A stretch of DNA of 5,267 bases from Methanosarcinales archaeon (lineage in GTDB: Archaea > Halobacteriota > Syntropharchaeia > Alkanophagales > Methanospirareceae), in contig DAOUYX010000117.1 of assembly GCA_030665925.1 (NCBI GenBank), positions 1-5,267 on the forward strand. The letters are read 5' to 3'. The notes beneath the pieces are model-generated. The model saw nothing but the letters and a program-made list of their open reading frames with translations. It was not told the origin of the DNA and ran no database searches. Within the stretch, counting starts at the first letter, position 1, and every line of letters starts with the position of its first letter. Made by a program: the position numbers and the translations under genes. Below, piece after piece: positions 1 to 5,267 of the stretch.

Positions 1-1244
1 TTTACAGATCAGATTACCTCAAGCACATGGATCGCCCAGCAGAGGAGCGAAGCGTAGATGCCGTTCTTCTTACCCATGCACATGCAGACCATGCACAGTA
101 CATCCATTTCTTGCGGACGGATATTCCCATTTACTGCACGGAAGCGACAAGAACCATTCTTCAGGTCTTAGAAGAAACAGGCAGCAATCCGTTATCAGAC
201 TTAATTACCGCCTGTGACGCATTTACCTTTTACACTAATAAAAAAGGAAACTTGAGCAGAGTAACAAGGAGAAATACAGAGTTTATCCATGAGCGAATTT
301 ATCACGTAATGGAACCCGAGGCTAAAGTCAAGATCGGCTCGTTAGAGATCGAGATGGTCCCCGTGGATCATTCTTTACCCGGCGCATGTGGCTACATCAT
401 TTATTCTGACGAAGGAAACTTAGTTTACACGGGCGATATTCGCTTTCACGGCTACAATCAAGCGTTAAGTAAACAATTTGTTGAAAAAGCTCAAGCCGCT
501 AAGCCAAAATGGCTCGTATCCGAAGGCACACGAATTGATAACGCGCGAACAGACAGTGAATCAGGCGTAAAGCAAGAAATCACGCAGTTGATTGCCACAG
601 CGAAAGGCTTGGTCTTTGCTGAACACCCAATCAGAGACCTGGATCGAGTGAATACTATTTTTGAAGCTGCTCGAACGAATAATCGAGCTTTTGTGGTGCC
701 CTTAAAACTTGCGTACCTTATAGAAGCGTTGGGCGATTTGGCTCCTTTCTCGCTCAGTAACGTAAAGATTTTAGTTCCGAAGAAGAGTTGGGGTTTGATC
801 GGCAAGGACGGAATTGATTGGAAACTGGTCGAGCGGGATTATGCAAATTGGGAAAAATTATTTATCAATAGAGAAAATTCAATAACTTGCAAAGAGTTGC
901 AGAAATATCCAGAGCGATACGTGGTCTCCATGAACCTCTGGGACATAAATCAACTTACCGATCTCCAACCAGAAGCAGCTATCTGGATAAAATCATCCTG
1001 TGAACCGTTCTGTGAAGAGATGGAACTGGATGAGGAAAGAAAAAGGAACTGGTTAGATCATTTTGGAATTGAAGAATATTTTGCGCATGCTTCCGGTCAT
1101 GCTTCGGGACCCGAACTAAAAGCACTTATTAACGCGATAAATCCCGATCGGCTGTATCCCGTGCATACCGAACATCCCGAGCTGTTTAAGGATTCCTTTA
1201 AGAGCACGGAGCTGGTTGAGCTGGGGAAGAAGTATGAGATATAA
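1..1244 (+). CDS. beta-CASP metallo-beta-lactamase nuclease (RNase J/CPSF-like), 5' partial
   Basis: Probably a zinc-dependent cytosolic ribonuclease (exo- and/or endo-) acting in RNA processing or decay. Numbering residues from the ATG at 27, the metal-binding motif THAHADH is at 16-22, a further ligand histidine is H115 (VPVDHS), and the motif IV aspartate is D137 (YTGDIRFHG). The beta-CASP part follows: E166 in VSEGTR (motif A-like), an RDLDRV segment at 203-208 where motif B is expected, H358 in ASGHASG (motif C) and H380 in YPVHTEH (C-terminal ligand). The ATG at 27 is unlikely to be the start. The frame is open upstream to the window edge (Y-R-S-D-Y-L-K-H before it), and the N-terminal beta-strands that normally precede the HxHxDH motif are missing. 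At least 413 residues are visible, and family members are usually about 420-460. The stop is TAA at 1242. Family assignment is secure; exact activity and substrate are inferred. Confidence 0.88.
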   Translation, partial: YRSDYLKHMDRPAEERSVDAVLLTHAHADHAQYIHFLRTDIPIYCTEATRTILQVLEETGSNPLSDLITACDAFTFYTNKKGNLSRVTRRNTEFIHERIYHVMEPEAKVKIGSLEIEMVPVDHSLPGACGYIIYSDEGNLVYTGDIRFHGYNQALSKQFVEKAQAAKPKWLVSEGTRIDNARTDSESGVKQEITQLIATAKGLVFAEHPIRDLDRVNTIFEAARTNNRAFVVPLKLAYLIEALGDLAPFSLSNVKILVPKKSWGLIGKDGIDWKLVERDYANWEKLFINRENSITCKELQKYPERYVVSMNLWDINQLTDLQPEAAIWIKSSCEPFCEEMELDEERKRNWLDHFGIEEYFAHASGHASGPELKALINAINPDRLYPVHTEHPELFKDSFKSTELVELGKKYEI

Positions 1245-1296
1245 GTTTAGCTGAGCAGTACTTTCTTTCGGATGCGCAATTTGACCTTGTTAGATT

Positions 1297-1326
1297 AACC
1301 GCAGAGCTCACAGAGAACACAGAGAA
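1297..1326 (+). repeat. left outer arm, 9-bp-periodic dispersed-type repeat (CGCAGAGCT/CACAGAGAA)
   Basis: The arm is built from three consecutive 9-mers, CGCAGAGCT, CACAGAGAA and CACAGAGAA, introduced by AAC. Its reverse complement aligns without gaps to 1519-1548, with about 19 of 28 bases matching and best agreement at the CTC-GCGGT end. The two arms therefore form a diverged inverted pair about 190 bp apart. Sequences of the ACCGCAGAGAACACAGAGAA type recur in spacers of many environmental bacterial and archaeal genomes; that is from memory and was not searched here. Confidence 0.6.
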
Positions 1327-1380
1327 TGTAGCGGATATAGTCAGTCATCACAAATTAACCCGAATTTATTGTGCCAAAAA

Positions 1381-1442
1381 GTCAGTGTAAATCTGTGTCT
1401 GGGAGTTAAAAAGACACTGATTAACGCAGATTAACACAGATG
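1381..1442. repeat. inner inverted pair of AATCTGTGT-type repeats
   Basis: The left copy TGTAAATCTGTGT (1386-1398) matches 11 of 13 bases of the reverse complement of the right copy, which lies in a stretch with a roughly 10-bp period (GATTAACGCA then GATTAACACA, 1419-1438, followed by GAT). A second match pairs TCAGTGT (1382-1388) with ACACTGA (1414-1420). The two matches are not nested in the order needed for one simple hairpin. They look more like two opposed copies of a short dispersed repeat than a dedicated RNA structure. The pair sits inside the outer 9-bp-periodic pair. Confidence 0.55.
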
Positions 1443-1518
1443 ACAGGATCACCTTTATTTTCGGCGGAAACGAATGTGATTGACTATAACCGTTCATTCA
1501 AGTTCTAAGTTACATATT

Positions 1519-1548
1519 TCCTCTGCGAACTCAGCGTTCTCCGCGGTA
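1519..1548 (-). repeat. right outer arm, 9-bp-periodic dispersed-type repeat (inverted)
   Basis: Three consecutive 9-mers are visible: CTCTGCGAA, CTCAGCGTT and CTCCGCGGT (1521-1547). This is the opposite-orientation partner of the arm at 1297-1326. Divergence between the arms suggests an old or imperfect element, or two independent insertions of one family in opposite orientations. The arm ends about 65 bp before the polC start and just upstream of its likely promoter. Confidence 0.6.
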
Positions 1549-1564
1549 GTGTAAATTTGAAATG

Positions 1565-1586
1565 TGACATTGTCAAGTTATAACTT
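1565..1586 (+). promoter_or_regulatory. candidate polC promoter: inverted repeat abutting a palindromic TATA-like box
   Basis: AAGTTATAACTT (1575-1586) is a perfect 12-bp palindrome with a TATA-like core, TTATAA (1578-1583), about 30 bp before the polC ATG. Archaeal TATA boxes lie about 25-30 bp upstream of the transcription start, so this would give a leaderless or nearly leaderless mRNA. That fits the absence of a Shine-Dalgarno sequence before position 1613. A short inverted repeat TGACA-T-TGTCA (1565-1575) abuts the box and could be a BRE-side element or an operator. The call rests on position and composition only. Confidence 0.35.
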
Positions 1587-1612
1587 CGCGTGCCATTACA
1601 TAATTAATTACA

Positions 1613-4600
1613 ATGTCTTCTACTTCGCTCTACCACAAAACGTTAACAGAGACCTTAGCGAAGGAGCTGAAAATAGCGACAGAGGCGAGGAAGAAGGGTT
1701 TGGATCCCGCACTGACTCCTGAAATAAACATTACGAAAGACCTTGCGGAACGCGTGGAGGCACTCATCGGCATAAAAGGCTTGAGCTCTCGGATACGGGA
1801 ATTAGAGCGAGAAGGGTTGGGTAGAGAAGAGATAGCGTTACGAATAGGTACTGACTTCGCGGACGGCAGATTCGGTACGTACAAAAGGATTGAAATTATA
1901 GAGCACGCGGTGCAAACCGGAGTGGCAATACTCACGGAAGGTGTGGTTGCAGCGCCTATTGAAGGAATCGCACGTGTTGAATCGGATAGAAACGATGACG
2001 GAAGCGAGTACATCAAGATATTTTATTCCGGTCCGATAAGAAGTGCAGGAGGAACCGCTCAGGCGCTCTCGGTATTAGCTGCGGATTATATAAGAAGGAG
2101 AGTGGGCTTTGCGGCGTACCATCCGCGAGAAGATGAGATATGCCGGTACGTTCTGGAAGTCTCGGTCTATGAGCGGATAAGTGGGTTGCAATACACGCCG
2201 ACCGACGAAGAGATAAGAGAAATTGTGCGGAGTTGCCCCATCTGTATTGACGGCGATCCTACCGAAGAGATCGAAGTGGGGGGCTATAAAGACCTCGAAC
2301 GGGTCGCAACAGATAAGGTACGGGGTGGGATGGTGCTTGTACTCACGGAAGGGGTCGCAATGAAGGCACCGAAGATCAAACGGCACGTTGATCGCCTTGG
2401 GCTCGAAGGCTGGGACTGGATAACAAAGCTGGTGAAATCAAAGGGTGAGAAACGAAAGAAGAGTTTCTTAGCAGACTTAATCGCCGGGAGACCAGTATTC
2501 GGGCGTCCATCGGCGAAGGGTTCGTTTAGGCTTCGATACGGACGCGCACGCAATACCGGACTTGAAACTGTGGGATTAAACCCAACGACAATGTCTTTGC
2601 TTGGATTCACCGCTGCAGGAACGCAGATAAAGCCGGAACTGCCGGGTAAGGCGGGCTGTGTTGTCCCTGTCGACTCGATTGAAGGACCAACGGTGAAATT
2701 GAACGACGGCTCACTCGTTAGATTAGATCAAACTCAGGAGACGATGCAGGATGCAAGATGCAAGTTAAACCAGTATCCTGCAGCCCAAGATAAGTTCTGG
2801 GATGGAATAGCAGAGATAGTGGATTTAGGAGAGATACTTATTGATTACGGCGATTTCTTAGAAACCGGACATCGGTTAATGCCCGGTGCGTACGCGCATG
2901 AATGGTGGTTAAAGGAGTTAGAAACGAGATCAAAGGATGAGGCAGCGAAATGGCGTTTGGAACCACCGGGTCAAGCAGAGGCAATAGAAATCGCGTCTCG
3001 TTATGCGATGCCACTCCATCCTGCATATACATACTTGTGGGAGGACGTAACCGAGGCGGATAAAGAATATTTGATGGATTATATCTGCGAAAAGGGGATT
3101 GTAGATGAAAGAACACTCTTTATTCCCAATGACGATGCTGGGAGAGTAAAGCGTATTCTGGAGGATTTGCTTGTCCTGCATCAAACTCAAGAGAAGATGC
3201 AAGATGCAAGATGCAAGATGCAAGTCAAACCTGTATCCAGTATCCAGTATCCTGCATCCAGAGGTAAAAAAGGCTTTTTAGCAATCGCCGAGCCGAATGC
3301 GTTGTTACGATGTTTAGGAATAAACGAGGATTTTAAGAGAGACAAATCGGTACGGCTAAAGACGAGGAACAAAGCGCCGACACGAATCGGCATGCGGATG
3401 GGGAGACCGGAGAAATCGAAAGAAAGAAGGATGAAGCCCGCTCCTCATTCGCTCTTTCCTCTTGGTGAATACGGAGGAAAGAACCGGTCACTGAAGGAAG
3501 CTTTGAAGAATGAAGTAATAGAGGTAGAGCTACAGGCGATAGGACGGGCCGACCACAATAAGATAAACAAAACCAGGAATAAGAACCGAGGTGCGAAAAA
3601 GAGCATTGATTTGTGGAGCTATTACCAGAAAACGATGAAAAGGCTGGGTGAGAATTCTACGAACTCCAATAAACTGGATGTAAAATGCGTGAAAGGACTT
3701 ATATCAAAGCAGAAAGTGGCTGAGCATCTCGGTAAGGGGATTTTAAGGGCGAAGAATGACGTGGTCGTGTTTAAGGACGGCACGATACGCTATGACTTCA
3801 CGAATTTACCGCTTACGCATTTCAAACCCGGAGAAATAGGCTTGAGCGTGGAAAAAGCGCGAGAGTTGGGATATTCGCACGATATAAACGGCGAGGAGCT
3901 GCGGACCGACACGCAAATAGTAGAGCTCAAGCAGCAGGATATTGTTATTTCGCTTGACGCTGCGTCGTATTTACTGAAGGTGTCGCAGTTTGTGGATTCG
4001 CTTCTCACCAAATTCTACGGCTTAGCGTCCTATTACGGTGCGTCACGCAAGGAGGACCTCATAGGGCAACTCGTGCTCGGATTGGCGCCGCATACTTCCG
4101 CGGGAATATTGGGACGGATAATCGGATTCACGAGGGCTTCGGCTTGCTATGCGCATCCGTTTTTCCACGCTGCGAAGCGCAGAAACTGCGACGGTGACGA
4201 AGACTCCGTCCTCCTTCTGCTGGATGCACTGCTCAATTTCTCCCTGTTCTTCCTGCCGGAAAAAAGAGGCGGCAAAATGGACGCCCCTCTTGTGCTCGTT
4301 CCGTTCATCAATCCAAAGGAGGTGGACAAGGAAGCACGTAACGTCTCTGTAGCACGCGAATATCCACTGGAGTTCTACGAAGCGGCTTGCGCGGGTAAGC
4401 ATCCCAAAGAGGTGGAAATAGAGACTGCCGCGAGTAGAATAGAGAAACCGAAGGATGCGTACGGATTTGGTTATACGCATGAGACCACGGATATCGCTGC
4501 GGGTCCTTTAAATTCGTTGTATAAGCAACTGGGCACAATGGTAGATAAAATGGAGGCGCAGTTGCGATTAGCGAGGATGATACGAGCGGTAGACGAGCGT

Positions 4601-4933
4601 GAAGTCGCGGAAACGGTCATAAAAAACCATTTCCTCAGAGATATAAAAGGTAACCTCCGTGCGTTTGGCTCGCAGAAGATGCGGTGCAGCAAATGTAACG
4701 CAAAATATCGCAGGGTACCATTGAGTGGCACGTGCAAAAGGTGCGGTAGTAAAATAGTTCCTACCGTGCATGCGGCGAGTATAAAGAAGTATCTCGGTGT
4801 CTCGTTACGCATAGCGAACGAGTACCACGTATCAGATTACACGAGACAGCGGCTGGAGTTGTTAGATAAGGACGTAAACTCGCTCTTTCCCGTTGCGGAG
4901 GAGAAGCAGAAAGCATTATCAGACTTCATGTAA
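1613..4933 (+). CDS. polC: DNA polymerase D (Pol II) large catalytic subunit DP2
   Basis: Catalytic subunit of archaeal replicative polymerase D, which pairs with the small exonuclease subunit DP1. Family blocks in order: GPIRSAGGTAQALSVL (140-155), GRPVF (292-296), LRYGRARNTG (307-316), PVDSIEGP (352-359), APTRIGMRMGRPEK (588-601), LAPHTSAGILGRIIGF (824-839) and the active-site loop NCDGDED, where D860 and D862 correspond to the two catalytic aspartates known in Pyrococcus DP2. A zinc ribbon follows (C1025, C1028, C1041, C1044). The C-terminus QKALSDFM (1099-1106) resembles a PCNA-binding PIP box. No intein interrupts the active site. Two palindromic repeats are inserted in frame (codons about 373-391 and 524-549), and the central Cys-rich zinc module appears to be missing. 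The ATG at 1613 fits the family N-terminus and the promoter spacing; no Shine-Dalgarno sequence is seen. The length of 1106 aa is normal to slightly short. Identity is essentially certain. Confidence 0.97.
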   Translation: MSSTSLYHKTLTETLAKELKIATEARKKGLDPALTPEINITKDLAERVEALIGIKGLSSRIRELEREGLGREEIALRIGTDFADGRFGTYKRIEIIEHAVQTGVAILTEGVVAAPIEGIARVESDRNDDGSEYIKIFYSGPIRSAGGTAQALSVLAADYIRRRVGFAAYHPREDEICRYVLEVSVYERISGLQYTPTDEEIREIVRSCPICIDGDPTEEIEVGGYKDLERVATDKVRGGMVLVLTEGVAMKAPKIKRHVDRLGLEGWDWITKLVKSKGEKRKKSFLADLIAGRPVFGRPSAKGSFRLRYGRARNTGLETVGLNPTTMSLLGFTAAGTQIKPELPGKAGCVVPVDSIEGPTVKLNDGSLVRLDQTQETMQDARCKLNQYPAAQDKFWDGIAEIVDLGEILIDYGDFLETGHRLMPGAYAHEWWLKELETRSKDEAAKWRLEPPGQAEAIEIASRYAMPLHPAYTYLWEDVTEADKEYLMDYICEKGIVDERTLFIPNDDAGRVKRILEDLLVLHQTQEKMQDARCKMQVKPVSSIQYPASRGKKGFLAIAEPNALLRCLGINEDFKRDKSVRLKTRNKAPTRIGMRMGRPEKSKERRMKPAPHSLFPLGEYGGKNRSLKEALKNEVIEVELQAIGRADHNKINKTRNKNRGAKKSIDLWSYYQKTMKRLGENSTNSNKLDVKCVKGLISKQKVAEHLGKGILRAKNDVVVFKDGTIRYDFTNLPLTHFKPGEIGLSVEKARELGYSHDINGEELRTDTQIVELKQQDIVISLDAASYLLKVSQFVDSLLTKFYGLASYYGASRKEDLIGQLVLGLAPHTSAGILGRIIGFTRASACYAHPFFHAAKRRNCDGDEDSVLLLLDALLNFSLFFLPEKRGGKMDAPLVLVPFINPKEVDKEARNVSVAREYPLEFYEAACAGKHPKEVEIETAASRIEKPKDAYGFGYTHETTDIAAGPLNSLYKQLGTMVDKMEAQLRLARMIRAVDEREVAETVIKNHFLRDIKGNLRAFGSQKMRCSKCNAKYRRVPLSGTCKRCGSKIVPTVHAASIKKYLGVSLRIANEYHVSDYTRQRLELLDKDVNSLFPVAEEKQKALSDFM
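2727..2785 (+). repeat. palindromic heptad element, copy 1, in frame inside polC
   Basis: The copy opens with ATCAAACTCAGGAGAC, then three heptads (GATGCAG, GATGCAA, GATGCAA; 2743-2763), a TTAAA loop (2765-2769) and a GTATCCTGCAGCC arm. Bases 2749-2764 can pair with 2770-2785, with 11 Watson-Crick pairs and one G-T pair out of 16. It is translated as roughly Q373 to A391. It lies between the conserved SLVRLD and EIVDLGEIL segments, where I recall DP2 proteins having only about a dozen variable residues. Its first 38 bases match copy 2 at 35 positions, apart from one missing heptad, so the two copies belong to one repeat family. Confidence 0.82.
3180..3259 (+). repeat. palindromic heptad element, copy 2, in frame inside polC
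   Basis: After the shared lead ATCAAACTCAAGAGAA come four perfect GATGCAA heptads (3196-3223), a 5-nt loop TCAAA (3225-3229), and an arm of GTATCCA, GTATCCA, GTATCCT and GCATCCA heptads (3233-3260). Bases 3196-3224 face 3230-3258 as a 29-position stem with 20 Watson-Crick pairs and 3 G-T pairs. It is translated as Q524 to S549, between ILEDLLVLH and GFLAIAEPNALLRCLGI, a variable turn in the family. It is 21 nt longer than copy 1: one more heptad in the left arm and two more in the right. Confidence 0.85.
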
Positions 4934-4936
4934 AAC

Positions 4937-4955
4937 CTTTTCTTAAGAAGAAAAG
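4937..4955 (+). terminator. candidate polC terminator 1: hairpin with T-rich left arm
   Basis: CTTTTCTT (4937-4944) pairs perfectly with AAGAAAAG (4948-4955) around an AAG loop, starting three bases after the polC stop codon. Archaeal termination depends mainly on T-rich tracts in the non-template strand, and TTTTCTT supplies one. The stem is AT-rich and weak, so the T-tract may matter more than the hairpin. Confidence 0.4.
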
Positions 4956-4984
4956 CTTTATCAAAAGAACTTAGTTTTGGATTA

Positions 4985-5018
4985 AACCTTTTTCTAAAAG
5001 GGTTGACTTATCAACCCT
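4985..5018 (+). terminator. candidate terminator/attenuator: T5 tract with two competing hairpins
   Basis: AGGGTTGA (4999-5006) pairs perfectly with TCAACCCT (5011-5018) around a CTTA loop, giving an 8-bp stem. The same AGGGTT bases can instead pair upstream: AACCTTTT (4985-4992) with AAAAGGGTT (4996-5004), with one bulge. The two stems exclude each other. The T5 run (4989-4993) could end the polC transcript. Attenuation is only a possibility; no sensor domain or leader peptide is recognised. Confidence 0.4.
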
Positions 5019-5112
5019 CCCAACCAAAAATTCAAAAAGAAGAGGTTTGTAAATGCCTTTTCTAAAACGAGTTTGAAAGAAAAGTGTCATGCAAACTTTC
5101 ATAAAGGTAGTG

Positions 5113-5120
5113 CTATATAT
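5113..5120 (+). promoter_or_regulatory. candidate TATA box for the downstream gene
   Basis: CTATATAT within CTATATATGTATAG is the best TATA-like stretch in the spacer. It would place transcription start near 5140-5145, at the end of the G9 run, leaving a leader of about 60 nt before the ATG at 5207. AT-rich alternatives nearer the gene (about 5170-5177 and 5187-5195) cannot be excluded; the first would give a leaderless transcript. Confidence 0.3.
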
Positions 5121-5206
5121 GTATAGATTGTAGGGGGGGGGATTAAACAAATACGAAACATATTAACACAAAAATTTTGCGTGGAATTATAATTATTCTC
5201 GTAAAC

Positions 5207-5267
5207 ATGTCCATTGCAGGCGATTTGCTTGCACCGGGTGGAGGAGCGGTTAAAAACGACGAGAAGG
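5207..5267 (+). CDS. possible start of an unidentified gene, 3' truncated by the window
   Basis: The ATG at 5207 opens 20 codons without a stop up to the window edge, reading MSIAGDLLAPGGGAVKNDEK. Composition rises sharply in GC compared with the AT-rich spacer, as expected at the change from spacer to gene. No Shine-Dalgarno sequence precedes it, as for polC. The visible residues contain a short hydrophobic stretch and a Gly-rich turn but no motif I recognise, so no function is assigned. With so little sequence this could still be a chance open frame. Confidence 0.45.
   Translation, partial: MSIAGDLLAPGGGAVKNDEK

Larger units (their letters stand above)
1245..1612. other. gene-free spacer carrying nested inverted repeats and the polC promoter region
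   Basis: I see no credible coding sequence on either strand in these 368 bases. The spacer holds two pairs of diverged inverted repeats, one nested inside the other (listed separately), and then about 60 bp of AT-rich, palindrome-rich DNA leading into polC. A short T-rich stretch just after the nuclease stop (ACTTTCTTTC, 1260-1269) could help end the upstream transcript, but it is weak. Confidence 0.7.
4934..5206. other. AT-rich spacer with hairpins, T-tracts, TATA-like box and G9 run
   Basis: I see no credible gene in these 273 bases; they are much more AT-rich than polC. A CCTTTTCTAAAA-like motif occurs three times (about 4936-4948, 4987-4999 and 5056-5068). The first two overlap the hairpins listed separately. 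A TATA-like stretch (5113-5120) and a run of nine G (5133-5141) precede the possible next gene. Confidence 0.65.

Noticed and set aside
27..29. ATG at 27 as the true start of the nuclease gene
   Set aside because: The frame is open upstream to the window edge, and a start here would leave only 15 residues before the HxHxDH motif, deleting the N-terminal strands of the metallo-beta-lactamase fold.
2727..3259. The repeats as assembly artefacts or frameshifts that break polC
   Set aside because: The frame is preserved through both copies and conserved DP2 blocks resume at once on each side, so the gene reads as intact.
3196..3260. CRISPR-like array or simple microsatellite
   Set aside because: The units are 7 bp with no spacers, so it is not CRISPR. 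The second copy with the same lead sequence, loop and opposing arm shows a defined element rather than simple slippage.
3187..3393. Minus-strand frame containing a WILDTG/LHLASC-type peptide
   Set aside because: The peptide is the complement of the heptad repeats, which are open in all frames, so the open frame says nothing about coding.
4181..4204. Intein in the DP2 active-site loop
   Set aside because: Some Pyrococcus-type DP2 proteins have an intein near this site, but here the NCDGDED block runs straight into the following conserved helix, so none is present.
4043..4480. 145-codon minus-strand open frame opposite polC
   Set aside because: It lies opposite the most conserved catalytic part of DP2, shows no recognisable domain, and is a by-product of the coding strand's composition.
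5080..5099. Inverted repeat AAAGT...ACTTT as a regulatory hairpin
   Set aside because: Only about five AT-rich pairs around a 9-nt loop, which is expected by chance in a spacer of this composition.

Overview
The window comes from an archaeon, most likely a euryarchaeote. The main evidence is a complete gene for the large subunit (DP2) of the archaeal family-D DNA polymerase, which bacteria do not have. The visible starts lack a Shine-Dalgarno sequence and have TATA-like boxes at leaderless or short-leader distances, which also fits Archaea. The moderate GC content, AT-rich spacers and abundance of small dispersed repeats resemble methanogen/ANME-type (Methanomicrobia-like) genomes, but I cannot fix the lineage from this sequence.

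Layout, all on the + strand. (1) Positions 1-1244 hold the 3' part of a beta-CASP metallo-beta-lactamase nuclease of the RNase J/CPSF type, cut by the left window edge. (2) Positions 1245-1612 are a gene-free spacer. It holds two nested pairs of diverged inverted repeats whose arms are built from 9-bp or roughly 10-bp tandem units, followed by a candidate polC promoter. (3) Positions 1613-4933 hold polC (DP2, 1106 aa), with both catalytic aspartates and the C-terminal zinc ribbon. (4) Positions 4934-5206 are an AT-rich spacer with hairpins, T-tracts, a TATA-like box and a G9 run. (5) Positions 5207-5267 are the possible start of another gene that runs off the right edge.

The most striking feature is inside polC. 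Two copies of the same small palindromic repeat are embedded in frame, at codons about 373-391 and 524-549. Each has one arm of GATGCAA heptads, a 5-nt loop and one arm of GTATCCA-like heptads, and adds a QTQE...QDARCK... peptide where the DP2 family has short variable loops. The copies differ by exactly 21 nt (three heptads), which keeps the frame. The heptad units are free of stop codons in all six frames. The protein also seems to lack the Cys-rich zinc module usually found in the middle of DP2.

The two recognised genes both act on nucleic acids (RNA processing or decay, and DNA replication). The 368-bp spacer and separate promoter signals suggest they are separate transcription units rather than one operon.
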